Shown one piece after another: positions 7,255-15,621 of a DNA stretch of 44,423 nucleotides (its first letter is position 1; every line of letters begins with the position of its first letter). The notes under the pieces are model-generated. The model did not search any database. It had not been told where the DNA came from and saw nothing but the letters and a program-made list of their open reading frames with translations. Source of the stretch: Natronospira elongata (GTDB lineage: Bacteria; Pseudomonadota; Gammaproteobacteria; Natronospirales; Natronospiraceae). Position numbers and translations under genes: made by a program. Location: positions 1 through 44,423 of the forward strand of contig NZ_JAYGII010000021.1 of NCBI RefSeq assembly GCF_034931365.1, in the 5' to 3' direction.

Positions 7255-8463
7255 TTAGCTGTTCCTGGGCCGGCAGGCGGTGGCCATCAGGAGGAGCCAG
7301 AGGGTCATTAGGGCGGCGGCGAGGCCGAGGGTGGTGGGGATGTTGGTGAAGCCTAGGAAGAGGCCGCCGCCGGCGCCGCCGACGAAGGCGCCGAGGAATT
7401 GGGCGGTGGAGTAAAGGCCGAGGGCCGCGCCGCGGCGGTCTTCGGGGACGACCTGGCTGACCCGGGCCGGGAGGTGGGCTTCCATGAAGGTGAAGCCGAT
7501 GAAGAATAGCCACAGCCCGGCAATCACCGGCCAGGCGCTGCTGTTGGCGAAGGCCATGACGGCGAGCCCGGCGGCGACCTGGGCGAGGGCAAGCAGGACC
7601 ATGCCGTGGGCGCGGGTGCCGCGCTCGGCTTTGAGGACCATGGGCACCATGCAGAGCACGGCGGCGATCAGGACCGGGAGATAGATCTGCCAGTGGCCGG
7701 AGACGGCCAGGCCGGTGCTGTCGCGGAGCAGGCCCGGGAGGATGACGAAGCCGGCGGTGAGGACCATGTGCAGCATGAAGATGCCCATGGTCAGGCCGGT
7801 GAAGCCGGGCTGGCGGAAGAGATCCAGGCCGAGGCGGCCGCCCTGCCCTGTCGCGGCCGGGGCGCCGTTGGGTGCGCCCCGGGGGACGGTGAGCAGCAGC
7901 CAGCCGGCGGCGGCGATGCCGAGCACGGCGGTGAGCAGGAAGATGCCGGGGACGCCGATGAGCCCTTCCAGCAGGGGGCCGAGAACCATGGACAGGCCAA
8001 AGGCGCCGCCGATGCTGGCACCGATGACGGCCATGGCGCGGGTGCGGAAACGCGCCGGGGTGATGTCGGCCACCAGCGCGGTGATGGCGGCGGCGATGGC
8101 GCCGGCGCCCTGCAGGGCACGGCCGGCAATTACGCCCCAGATGGTTTCCGCCGAGGCCGCCACCAGCCCGCCGGCGGCGAAGATCAACAGCCCGGCGACG
8201 ATAATGCGCCGGCGGCCGAAGCGATCCGAGAGTGCGCCCATGGGGATCTGGAACAGGGCCTGGGTGATGCCATAGACGCCGAGGGCGAGGCCGATCAGGG
8301 CCGGGGTGGCATCGGGGAGGTCGGCGGCCCAGACGGCCAGCACCGGGAAGACCATGAAGATGCCCAGCATGCGCAGGGCAAAGACCCCGGAGAGGGCGCC
8401 GACGGCGCGCCAGTTGGGTTGGTCCTGTGGGGTGGCTTCGGTTTTGGGGGTTGGGGTGTTCAC
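7255..8463 (-). CDS. Major facilitator superfamily transporter (uvrA/ssb-associated type)
   Basis: 402 residues with about 12 hydrophobic segments. The MFS loop 2-3 signature is present (GALSDRFGRRRIIV, about residue 78), and RALQGAGAIAAAI lies in helix 4. It is an inner-membrane proton-coupled carrier of unknown substrate, similar in plan to the MFS gene found between uvrA and ssb in many gammaproteobacteria. No C-terminal YajR-type extension is seen. The start is GTG at 8463. I see no good ribosome site, but TGCTAAAAT, an extended -10-like sequence, lies about 12-20 bases upstream, so a leaderless transcript is possible. The next in-frame ATG falls inside the first helix, so GTG is preferred. 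Confidence 0.9.
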   Translation of the reverse strand: MNTPTPKTEATPQDQPNWRAVGALSGVFALRMLGIFMVFPVLAVWAADLPDATPALIGLALGVYGITQALFQIPMGALSDRFGRRRIIVAGLLIFAAGGLVAASAETIWGVIAGRALQGAGAIAAAITALVADITPARFRTRAMAVIGASIGGAFGLSMVLGPLLEGLIGVPGIFLLTAVLGIAAAGWLLLTVPRGAPNGAPAATGQGGRLGLDLFRQPGFTGLTMGIFMLHMVLTAGFVILPGLLRDSTGLAVSGHWQIYLPVLIAAVLCMVPMVLKAERGTRAHGMVLLALAQVAAGLAVMAFANSSAWPVIAGLWLFFIGFTFMEAHLPARVSQVVPEDRRGAALGLYSTAQFLGAFVGGAGGGLFLGFTNIPTTLGLAAALMTLWLLLMATACRPRNS

Positions 8464-8484
8464 GGGGCGGGGATTTTAGCATGG

Positions 8485-8512
8485 GAGCGGCGAGCTTCGA
8501 GCGGCGAGCTGT
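8485..8512. repeat. Heptamer repeat (GAGCGGC/GAGCTTC)4
   Basis: GAGCGGC, GAGCTTC, GAGCGGC, GAGCTGT in 7-bp phase, adjoining array 4 (2 bp away) upstream of the MFS start. Confidence 0.75.
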
Positions 8513-8514
8513 GG

Positions 8515-8762
8515 GATCCCCCTCTGTCTCCCCCTTCCGAGCGGAGCTCGCAAGGGGGAGGACCTTGTAAGTGGCTTGGGGGTGGGTTTTGGCGACTGCA
8601 CATTCGAAGGGCCCTCCCCCTTGCCGCCGGAGGCGGGAAGGGGGAGATGGAGGGGGATTGAAGGGCCTTGGCAGTGCCCGCTTCCCGATCCCCCTCTGTC
8701 TCCCCCTTCCGAGCGGAGCTCGCAAGGGGGAGGACCTTGTAAGTGGCTTGGGGGTGGATTTA
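8515..8762 (+). repeat. Array 4 of the ~175-bp hairpin repeat (1 full and 1 half unit)
   Basis: A full unit at 8515-8662 and a second starting at 8687 that stops about 8762, in the central segment. The second unit has lost its right half. The remaining sequence up to the next gene contains a lone REP half-palindrome, so the deletion or insertion junction lies near 8763-8770. I see no gene in the 354-bp gap. Confidence 0.9.
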
Positions 8763-8770
8763 GAACCATT

Positions 8771-8794
8771 GCGCGGATGAATCCGCGCCTACAG
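8771..8794. repeat. Solitary REP half-element
   Basis: GCGCGGATGAATCCGCGCC is a nearly perfect palindrome of the same family as the paired REP elements, but without a partner arm. It lies 24 bp downstream of the stop of the ligase-like gene, just after the truncated array unit. Confidence 0.75.
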
Positions 8795-8817
8795 GGGGCT
8801 GCGATTAGGCCCCGGTT

Positions 8818-10560
8818 CTATTTCCAAAAAACCAAGCGGTTTTGGCACCAGTCCTGGGGCTGGCGGGTCTTGTCGGTCAGGTAGAGGGTCAGGGCCATGA
8901 ACAGGGCGATGGTGATGACGTGCAGGTTCATGGACAGGCCGGCTTCGGTGATGAAGGCGCAGGCCAGGGCGACCCAGGCGGCGGCCATGGGGATGCCGGG
9001 GTAGTCGGGGCTTCTCGGCTGGCCTTCCCGGCGGCGCAGGGAGAGGTAGATCAGCACGAACAGCAGCAGCATGAGTGCGGCGATGCCGCCCAGGCCCCGG
9101 GTGGCGAGTGAATCCAGGTACTCGCTGTGGGCGTGGGAGTAGGGTTCGATGATGGGCGCGGCCATTCCCTGCTCGATCCAGGGGCCGGTGACGGCGCGGA
9201 AGGCGCCGGTGCCGTGGCCGAAGAGCGGCTTCTCGCCAAAACCAATCATGGCGAAGCGCCACATTTCCAGGCGCTTGGGCATGGAACCGATCACATGGGG
9301 GTAGCGGTATTCGCCGGGGAACAGGGCCTCGGGGGTCCATTCCAGCCAGCCGCCGGCGTCGATGCGGATGTCGATGTACTGTCCGGCCGACAGGCCCGGA
9401 CGCAGGTCGATGGCGCTCAGCTCGCGGGGCACGGTCTGCCAGTCGCCGCCGGCGACGCGGATTCGGGCACCTTCGCCACGTGCGTGAACCCGGGCGGGGG
9501 TGGGTTCGGCCTGGTCGTGGACGCTGCGGTAGAGGCGCGCGGTGGCTTCATGGACGGCTTCGGCGGTGACCGGTTGGAAACGGTAACGGACGCCAGCGCC
9601 GCAGGGGCCCTCCTCCTCGATGACGCGGGGCTGCTCGAGCGCGGTGGCGCGGAAACCGGTGCTGGCAAGCGTCGCTTCCAGCAGGGTGGCGTTGTCCATG
9701 CAGCCGGGCTCGGCGACTGCCTCCCGGGGCGGCATCGTGGCCTCGGTTTCGGCGTAGCGCTCGATTTCGTTGAAGCCTTCGAAGATCCGCTGGGTGATAC
9801 CGTTCTGGGCCACCAGGACGACGGCCGCCAGCAGGATCGCGGGCCCGCCGAGGAAGACGGCAGCGGCGCGGCGGTCACCATTGCGAGCGAAAAGAATGGC
9901 GAGCACGAAGATACCGCCGGCCACCGCCAAAAGCCCCGCGCGCACACCGGAGCCGATCACGCCCACCAGGGCGAGCGCCGCGCCGAGGGCGAGGAACAGG
10001 GCCAGGGCCTTTTCCTGGCGATATTGCCAGGCGGCGCCGGCCACGGCCGTCGCAATCATGGCGCTGATGATGCCGTAGCTCATGATGTGGGCATCACCGG
10101 CAACCCGGTGATTGAGGCCCTCGCCCACCTGCCAGAGCTCGACCAGGGCGGCAATGCCGATGGCGATGCCGGCCAGGCCCAGGCTCGCCCAGATCAGGCG
10201 CTTGGGCGGGCGGGCCCAGATGAGGGTGATGAGGAAGGGGAGGAAGAACAGCAGGCGGTAATGGCGGGCCATGCGGTCGATGCCGCCTTCCACGAAGGCA
10301 TTGGCCGCCCAGGTGAAGATGCCCACGCCGAGAAAGGCGAATACCGCCCACAGCCAGCGGTGGCCGTCGATGTTGGTGAAGCGGAGAAAGCCCATGCGCA
10401 CGCCGAACCAGAGCCCGGGCAGGCCGGCCAGCAGCAGGGTGAGGTTGCGCCCATCCCGCCACAGCAACAGCAGCATGGGCGAGATCAGCAGACAGACGAT
10501 GAAAAAGCGGTGGACGTTGCCAAGGCCAGACCACCACTCCCTGGTTTCCCGGAGCATCAC
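8818..10560 (-). CDS. O-antigen ligase / Wzy polymerase-like membrane protein with a large loop insertion
   Basis: 580 residues. Multiple hydrophobic helices span residues 18-255. The Wzy_C/WaaL-type signature lies at the C-terminal side: LFGHGTGAF at 447-454, then SHAHSEYLDSLATRGL at 475-490, then two or more helices. The expected role is joining or polymerising lipid-linked glycans at the periplasmic face. About 150 mostly polar residues (272-425) with two Cys (287, 320) and a beta-like composition are inserted just before the RLEMWRFAM block. Usual family members have about 400-450 residues. The start is GTG at 10560 or the adjacent ATG at 10557; AGGGGAG spacing favours ATG. It follows miaB on the same strand after 105 bp. 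Polymerase versus ligase cannot be decided. Confidence 0.82.
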   Translation of the reverse strand: MMLRETREWWSGLGNVHRFFIVCLLISPMLLLLWRDGRNLTLLLAGLPGLWFGVRMGFLRFTNIDGHRWLWAVFAFLGVGIFTWAANAFVEGGIDRMARHYRLLFFLPFLITLIWARPPKRLIWASLGLAGIAIGIAALVELWQVGEGLNHRVAGDAHIMSYGIISAMIATAVAGAAWQYRQEKALALFLALGAALALVGVIGSGVRAGLLAVAGGIFVLAILFARNGDRRAAAVFLGGPAILLAAVVLVAQNGITQRIFEGFNEIERYAETEATMPPREAVAEPGCMDNATLLEATLASTGFRATALEQPRVIEEEGPCGAGVRYRFQPVTAEAVHEATARLYRSVHDQAEPTPARVHARGEGARIRVAGGDWQTVPRELSAIDLRPGLSAGQYIDIRIDAGGWLEWTPEALFPGEYRYPHVIGSMPKRLEMWRFAMIGFGEKPLFGHGTGAFRAVTGPWIEQGMAAPIIEPYSHAHSEYLDSLATRGLGGIAALMLLLFVLIYLSLRRREGQPRSPDYPGIPMAAAWVALACAFITEAGLSMNLHVITIALFMALTLYLTDKTRQPQDWCQNRLVFWK

Positions 10561-10637
10561 GCTCTCCCCTTTCCAGAAGTCTTGGATTCGGGGGAGATTA
10601 TCAGGCTAGCCCGACTCTATCCATCATGCTGGCGTGG

Positions 10638-10656
10638 GGCCTGCCCGGGGCAGGCC
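10638..10656 (-). terminator. GC-rich hairpin downstream of miaB
   Basis: GGCCTGCCC / GGGGCAGGCC forms a near-perfect stem just after the miaB stop codon. A second small palindrome (GCCGGC-TCA-GCCGGC, 10660-10674) spans the stop. Neither is followed by a T-run on the minus strand, so intrinsic termination is doubtful. Transcript-end protection is an alternative. Confidence 0.35.
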
Positions 10657-10665
10657 GAAGCCGGC

Positions 10666-12012
10666 TCAGCCGGCCTGCTTGATGGCCTCGTCGCTGAGGC
10701 GCCCGCGCAGGCTGTTGGGCATGGCTTCGGTGATGACCACGTCCACGAACTGCCCGATCAGCGCCTCGGGGGCATCGAAGTTGACCCAGCGCATGTTCTC
10801 GGTGCGCCCGGCGAGCTGGCGCTCGTCCTTCTTGGAGTGCTTTTCCACCAGCACCCGCTGGGTGGTGCCCACCATGGCTTCGCTGATCGCCCGGGCCTGC
10901 TTGTTGACCCGGTCCTGGAGCAGGGCCAGGCGGCGCTTTTTCTCTTCCAGGCTGACGTCGTCTTCGAAGCTCGCCGCCGGGGTGCCGGGGCGGCGGCTGT
11001 AGATGAAGGAAAAGCTCTGGTCGAAGCCGACATCGGCGATCAGCTGCATGGTGTCGTTGAAGTCTTTCTCGGTCTCGCCGGGGAAGCCGATGATGAAATC
11101 CGAGGAAATGCTGATGCCGGGGCGGGCCTCGCGCAGCTTGCGGATCTTCTGCTTGTATTCGAGGGCCATGTGGCCGCGCTTCATGGCGGCGAGGATGCGG
11201 TCGGAGCCGCTTTGCACCGGCAGGTGGAGATAGCCGGCGAGCTCGGGCACGTCGCGATAGGCCTCAATGAGATCGTCGGTGAATTCCACCGGGTGGGAGG
11301 TGGTGAAGCGAATCCGCTCGATGCCGTCGATCTTGGCGGCGTAGCGGATCAGCAGGCCTAATGAGGCGGTGCCGCCGTCGGCCATGGGGCCCTGGTAGGC
11401 GTTGACGTTCTGGCCGAGGAAGGTGATCTCGCGCACACCCTGCTCGGCGAGCTGCACGGTCTCGGCGATGACATCGTCAAAGGGGCGGGAGATTTCCTCG
11501 CCACGGGTGTAGGGGACCACGCAGAAAGTGCAGTACTTGGAGCAGCCTTCCATGACCGAGACGAAGGCGGTGGGGCCTTCCGCCCGGGGCTCTGGCAGCT
11601 TGTCGAATTTCTCGATCTCGGGGAAGGAGACATCCACCACCGGCTGTTTCTTGGCCCGCGCTTCTTCGACCATGGCCGGCAGGCGGTGCACGGTCTGCGG
11701 GCCGAAGACCATGTCCACGAAATCGGCCCGCTGGACGATGGCCTCCCCTTCCTGGCTGGCGACACAGCCGCCCACGCCGATCACGAGGTTTTCATTGGCC
11801 TGTTTGAGGTCCTTCCAGCGGCCGAGCTGGGAGAAGACCTTTTCCTGGGCCTTTTCCCGCACCGAGCAGGTGTTGAGCAGGATGACGTCCGCCTCGCGGG
11901 GGTCCTGGGTCACGCTCATGCCATGGGCGTCGACGAGGACATCCACCATTTTGGCGGAGTCGTATTCGTTCATCTGGCAGCCGTGGGTTTGGACGAAGAG
12001 CTTGCCGGGCAT
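10666..12012 (-). CDS. miaB: tRNA-2-methylthio-N6-dimethylallyladenosine synthase MiaB
   Basis: 448 residues. The N-terminal UPF0004 domain carries three cluster-binding cysteines in QTHGCQMNEYDS, LLNTCSVREKAQ and GVGGCVASQEG. The radical-SAM motif CSKYCTFCVVPYTRGEE follows near residue 160. A C-terminal TRAM domain occupies about residues 380-445. MiaB adds a methylthio group to isopentenyl-A37 of tRNAs reading UNN codons, using two [4Fe-4S] clusters and SAM. No ybeZ/ybeY partners are nearby, unlike E. coli. The start ATG has only a weak ribosome site. Confidence 0.98.
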   Translation of the reverse strand: MPGKLFVQTHGCQMNEYDSAKMVDVLVDAHGMSVTQDPREADVILLNTCSVREKAQEKVFSQLGRWKDLKQANENLVIGVGGCVASQEGEAIVQRADFVDMVFGPQTVHRLPAMVEEARAKKQPVVDVSFPEIEKFDKLPEPRAEGPTAFVSVMEGCSKYCTFCVVPYTRGEEISRPFDDVIAETVQLAEQGVREITFLGQNVNAYQGPMADGGTASLGLLIRYAAKIDGIERIRFTTSHPVEFTDDLIEAYRDVPELAGYLHLPVQSGSDRILAAMKRGHMALEYKQKIRKLREARPGISISSDFIIGFPGETEKDFNDTMQLIADVGFDQSFSFIYSRRPGTPAASFEDDVSLEEKKRRLALLQDRVNKQARAISEAMVGTTQRVLVEKHSKKDERQLAGRTENMRWVNFDAPEALIGQFVDVVITEAMPNSLRGRLSDEAIKQAG

Positions 12013-12062
12013 GGGCGTTCACCGGGGGTGTTGCTGGGTTTGGAAGACTGGGGATTATATCA

Positions 12063-12090
12063 GGGGTTAGGGGTGAGGAGTTAGGGGTTA
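12063..12090. repeat. Heptamer repeat, GGGGTTA family (4 units)
   Basis: GGGGTTA, GGGGTGA, GGAGTTA, GGGGTTA in phase, upstream of the miaB start and 20 bp from a paired REP element. Confidence 0.8.
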
Positions 12091-12110
12091 GGGGGTGGGA
12101 TGGCCCTTGG

Positions 12111-12183
12111 CCGTAGGAGCGAATTTATTCGCGATTGGGGGGCTGACTCTGACGCCGGTTCGCGGATGAATCCGCTCCTACGG
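12111..12183. repeat. Paired REP element (inverted repeat)
   Basis: CCGTAGGAGCGAATTTATTCGCGA and its inverse TCGCGGATGAATCCGCTCCTACGG are separated by about 25 bp. Each arm is itself palindromic. It lies in the divergent gap between miaB and the elyC-like gene; no gene is seen in this 280-bp gap. Confidence 0.88.
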
Positions 12184-12292
12184 CTTGATACGTGCCCCTA
12201 ACCCAAAAACAAAACCTTGGCCGGGCGCGGCGATCTGTCTCTTCATGGGTTAAAATTCGCCTGCAGTCACCAACACGGAACCCCTATCTGGA

Positions 12293-13039
12293 ATGGCTAA
12301 CGGTCTCTCCTTTCTGCTCTCCCCTCTCGCCATTGTGCTGGTCCTGCTGCTCGTGGGCGGCGGGCTGGTCGTGACGGGCTGGCGGAGCTGGGGTTTGGTG
12401 TTGGGGGCCTGTGGGGTTTTGATTCTGGGGCTGGCTTCCAATGAGCCCTTTGCGCGGGCCCTGCTGCTGCCGCTGGAGCGTCAGTACGAGCCGCTGGAGA
12501 GTCCGGAGGCGCTGGCCGATGTGGGTTGGGTGGTGGTGCTGGGTTCCTATGCCTCGGATGCCTCGGAGCGGCCTGCCACCACGCGTCTTTCCGGGGTTGC
12601 GGCGCTGCGTCTGATGGAGGGGATGCGGGTGCATCAGGCCATTGAGGACAGCCGTTTGCTGCTCTCGGGCGGGACTGCCTTTGCGGGTGCGCCCAGCGCC
12701 ACGGTGATGAGCCGGGCCGCGCTTTCCCTGGGGGTGGATCCGGCGCGGATGGAGACCCAGCCGGGGCCCGGCAATACCCGCGAGGAGGCTCGGGCACTGG
12801 CCGAGAGGCTGGGAGGTGAGTCCTTTGTGCTGGTGACCTCGGCCTCGCATATGCCCCGGGCCATGGCTCTCGCCCGCAAGCAGGGCCTGGAGCCGATACC
12901 GGCACCCACGGTCTGGCGGACCCGGGGGGGCAGGCCGACGCGACTGCTACTGCCGACCGCCAATGCCCTGGCCATGACCGAGCGGGCCATCCACGAATAT
13001 CTCGGCCTGGGCTGGGCCTGGCTGCGCGGCGAAATCTGA
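12293..13039 (+). CDS. ElyC/SanA/YdcF family protein (DUF218), envelope biogenesis
   Basis: 248 residues. Two N-terminal hydrophobic segments (about 6-28 and 31-50) precede a DUF218 domain. That domain contains WVVVLGS, LSGGTAF and NTREEARALAERLGG, then VTSASHMPRAMALARKQGL, the typical ElyC/YdcF pattern. E. coli ElyC affects peptidoglycan and lipid-carrier metabolism; the biochemical activity of the family is not settled. Promoter features are unclear. It converges with the TupA-like gene, with only 15 bp between stops. I assign the family firmly but the precise role only by analogy. Confidence 0.88.
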   Translation: MANGLSFLLSPLAIVLVLLLVGGGLVVTGWRSWGLVLGACGVLILGLASNEPFARALLLPLERQYEPLESPEALADVGWVVVLGSYASDASERPATTRLSGVAALRLMEGMRVHQAIEDSRLLLSGGTAFAGAPSATVMSRAALSLGVDPARMETQPGPGNTREEARALAERLGGESFVLVTSASHMPRAMALARKQGLEPIPAPTVWRTRGGRPTRLLLPTANALAMTERAIHEYLGLGWAWLRGEI

Positions 13040-13054
13040 ACCGCCGCCGGCTGA

Positions 13055-13975
13055 CTAGCGGGCCAGTTCCGGTTGCCTGCCGAGGCCGAGTCGGACCCCC
13101 GGCCCGGGAAGACGCCAGTGGCGCCCGAGCTCGAAATCAAATTGGCTGGGATCGAAACAACGCCGCCCGGAGCCTGGGTAAGCGGTGAGCTCGCCAAGGT
13201 AGATCCGCCCCCCGACCAGATAGAGATCCACCCGCATGAAATCAAAGGGCTGGGCCAGACGCTCGGCCAGGGCCAGCATCTCCGGATAGCGCTCGGGGCA
13301 CGGCAGGGGGTCGCTGCCGCGCCCGTCGCCGTCGACTTCCAGAAAGCGCCAGTCGCGGTCGAATTCCGAGCGGCAATGATTGCCGAAGCGGTCCTGATGG
13401 ACCTGAATCAGGCGCGTGCGCCCGCCGAAGACCAGGAATTTGTAGTCCGGCGGGGGCTGACCGTTCTCGCCTTCCAGCCAGGCCTCGACCATGACCCTTG
13501 GCTTGAGCTGAGAGTAGGCCCATTCATGGTGGCGAATGCGGTGGGCGGGCTCGGCCAGCCAGTGGGCGACGCGCTCGCGGACCTCGCCGATGTCACGGTC
13601 CAGGCCCTCGGGAAACAGCATCACGCGGCCGGAGGAATGGGTCGGCTTGATCACGCAGGGACGGGCAAGGTCGGCCTCCGTCATGGCCTCGGGCTTGTTG
13701 TAGAGGCCGTAGAGGGGAACCAGGTGCTCCTCGGCGCGCTCGCGTCCCAACTGCTCAATGGCGTAGCCTCTCAGCAACCACTTGTCGGTCACGCGGGCGA
13801 GCTGGGGATTGCGATCAAACAGCTTGCGCCAGACGATTTTCTCGTTGTAACTGCGCGGTCGGCGCAGGCGGGGCCAGTAACCCACGTCGCGCTTGAAGCG
13901 TCTTCGTTCCAGCGGATAGGCCAATAAACGGTCCAGAGCGGCTTCCAGCCGGTAGCCAAGCGATTTAAGCAGCAT
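13055..13975 (-). CDS. TupA-like ATP-grasp protein (paralogue 1)
   Basis: 306 residues from ATG at 13975, preceded by GAGGGAGAGGGGA. The reading frame stays open further upstream but only as a shadow of the next gene. Conserved blocks are SYNEKIVWRKLFDRNP (about residue 40), CVIKPTHSSGRVM, PPDYKFLVFGG, FDRDWRFLE, and FDFMRVDLYLVGGRIYLGEL near the C terminus. These are the signatures of TupA-type ATP-grasp proteins, which are associated with polysaccharide or polyglutamate-type cell-wall polymers. It probably ligates an amino or carboxyl group to a glycan. Gene and protein parallel the neighbour at 14070-14948, indicating tandem duplication. Confidence 0.85.
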   Translation of the reverse strand: MLLKSLGYRLEAALDRLLAYPLERRRFKRDVGYWPRLRRPRSYNEKIVWRKLFDRNPQLARVTDKWLLRGYAIEQLGRERAEEHLVPLYGLYNKPEAMTEADLARPCVIKPTHSSGRVMLFPEGLDRDIGEVRERVAHWLAEPAHRIRHHEWAYSQLKPRVMVEAWLEGENGQPPPDYKFLVFGGRTRLIQVHQDRFGNHCRSEFDRDWRFLEVDGDGRGSDPLPCPERYPEMLALAERLAQPFDFMRVDLYLVGGRIYLGELTAYPGSGRRCFDPSQFDFELGRHWRLPGPGVRLGLGRQPELAR

Positions 13976-14069
13976 TCCCCTCTCCCTCGAATCCTTTCTT
14001 CTGAATCTTCCCCCCGGCAGCGGGTTGAGTTTGCACCTGTTGGACCAATTTTTCAAAGGCCGGATGGTT

Positions 14070-14948
14070 CTAAGCGGGGATGCGCCATTTGCTGCCAAGC
14101 TGGAAATCGAAGTCGGTGGGAGAGAAATGGCCGCGGCCAGAGGCCGGATAGCAGGTGAGTTCACCGAAGTAGATGTGGCCGTCGATGTTGTAAAGATCCA
14201 CGCGCATGAAATCGAAACCGGCGGCGGCGCGCTCGGCCAGATCGCGCATCGTGTCGAACCCCGACGGACGGGGCAGATCCGGGCCGCGGGGAAATTCGTA
14301 CTCCAGGTCGAGATGCCGCCAGTCCCGGTCGAAGACGGACCGGCGGTGACCCTGGAAGCGGTCCAGGTCCACATGCACCATCTCCAACCGGCCGTGAAAG
14401 ACGAAGAACTTGTAATCAGGGGGCGCCTGGCCACTGCCGTCATCCAGCAGTTCTTCCACCATGATGCGGGGCTGGAGACAGGTGTAGACCCACTCGTGGC
14501 GGCGAATGCCGTAATCGTATTCCCTCAACCACTGATTGCATTGGGCTTGAACAGCCTTGCTGCCGGGCTCATGGTCGTCACCCCGCAGGAACATCACCCG
14601 GCCCGACGAGTGGCTGGGCTTGATGACGCAGGGGCGAGTGAGCTGATCCAGTTGCAGTTCCTCCGCCCGCTCGCATACCTGCTGGAGGGGTACGAGGTGG
14701 GGCTCGGCCTGGTCGCGACCGAGAACCTCGCAGAGGTAGTCGCGGACCTCAACCTTGTCGGCAACACGGACGAAATCCGGATTGCGGTCAAAGAGTTTGC
14801 GCCAGACAATCTTCTCGTTGAAGCTTCGGGGCTGGCGGAGGTTTGGCGGGTAGCCATGCCGGCGACGGAAGCGGCGGCGCTCACGCGGAAAACCCAATGC
14901 ACGGTCCAACCCCGCTATCCAGTGCTGACCCCTTTGGCTGAAAGACAT
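14070..14948 (-). CDS. TupA-like ATP-grasp protein (paralogue 2)
   Basis: 292 residues with the same block order as its neighbour: SFNEKIVWRKLFDRNP, CVIKPSHSSGRVM, PPDYKFFVFHG, FDRDWRHLD, and FDFMRVDLYNIDGHIYFGEL, which ends with the acidic metal/ATP-binding pair. It is 94 bp upstream of paralogue 1 on the same strand, so the two likely form an operon. Divergence is clear outside the blocks, so the duplication is not recent. No glycosyltransferase is adjacent. The partner polymer may be that of the dehydratase/ugd genes, but this is inference. Confidence 0.85.
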   Translation of the reverse strand: MSFSQRGQHWIAGLDRALGFPRERRRFRRRHGYPPNLRQPRSFNEKIVWRKLFDRNPDFVRVADKVEVRDYLCEVLGRDQAEPHLVPLQQVCERAEELQLDQLTRPCVIKPSHSSGRVMFLRGDDHEPGSKAVQAQCNQWLREYDYGIRRHEWVYTCLQPRIMVEELLDDGSGQAPPDYKFFVFHGRLEMVHVDLDRFQGHRRSVFDRDWRHLDLEYEFPRGPDLPRPSGFDTMRDLAERAAAGFDFMRVDLYNIDGHIYFGELTCYPASGRGHFSPTDFDFQLGSKWRIPA

Positions 14949-15172
14949 ACCTGCCCCTGCTTGTGTCGGTAGAATTATCTTTCTCTGGTCCGATTCTCCC
15001 GATCTTTCCTTGCAGGTAGAATGGCTCGAGAATCAGAGAGTATCGACGCTTTGCAGTCCGGGGAAAAGGGTAATCCACTGGCTCCGTGAACCAAGCCTCC
15101 TGCAGGGACAGTGAGGCCGGGCCTGCTACAGTCTGTGTTCGATGTCGAGAAACTGGCCGCTGGACGATAACA

Positions 15173-15616
15173 ATGACGCCCGAAGAAGCTGCCCGAGAAC
15201 CCTTCATGACCCTGATCCGGGAATTGGTCCGGACCTATCAGGCCTTTGAGTCCTATGCCATTCCCGATATCCGCCGCCACGGCTTCAATCCGGCGGAGTT
15301 CGATGTGCTCATGACGCTGGGCAATACTCCCGGGATGACCCTGACTGAGCTGGGCGAGAGTACCTTGCTGTTCAAGACCACGTTGACCAGTGTGGTGGAT
15401 CGCCTCCAGCGCAAGGGCCTGGTGCAGCGGGTTCCCTGCGAGGAGGATCGGCGACGGACCTATGCCCGGCTGACCGAGAAGGGTGAGGCGACCTTTCGGG
15501 AGGTGTTTCCGGCGCATATTGTGCATCTGAAGGAGCGGATGGGGCAGATTCCAGTGCGCGAGCGGAACAGGCTGGTGAAGGCGCTTCGGGAAGTTCGGTC
15601 TTATCTTGATGGCTAG
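15173..15616 (+). CDS. MarR-family transcriptional regulator
   Basis: 147 residues starting at ATG 15173; an upstream in-frame ATG at 15086 would add 29 residues that do not resemble the family. Typical MarR winged helix: GFNPAEFDVLMTLG (helix 2), MTLTELGESTLLFKTTLTSVVDRLQRKGLVQRV (recognition helix region), then the wing EEDRRRTYARLTEKG. It is a dimeric DNA-binding repressor or activator, usually responding to small phenolics or oxidants. The 224-bp region before it is divergent from the TupA genes; I found no clear operator palindrome there. The stop is 5 bp from the inverted ~175-bp repeat. Confidence 0.93.
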   Translation: MTPEEAAREPFMTLIRELVRTYQAFESYAIPDIRRHGFNPAEFDVLMTLGNTPGMTLTELGESTLLFKTTLTSVVDRLQRKGLVQRVPCEEDRRRTYARLTEKGEATFREVFPAHIVHLKERMGQIPVRERNRLVKALREVRSYLDG

Positions 15617-15621
15617 AGTCT

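Noticed and set aside
13976..14443. N-terminal extension of TupA paralogue 1 to 14443
   Set aside because: The extra 156 residues are an out-of-frame reading of paralogue 2. Family similarity and a ribosome site both start at 13975.
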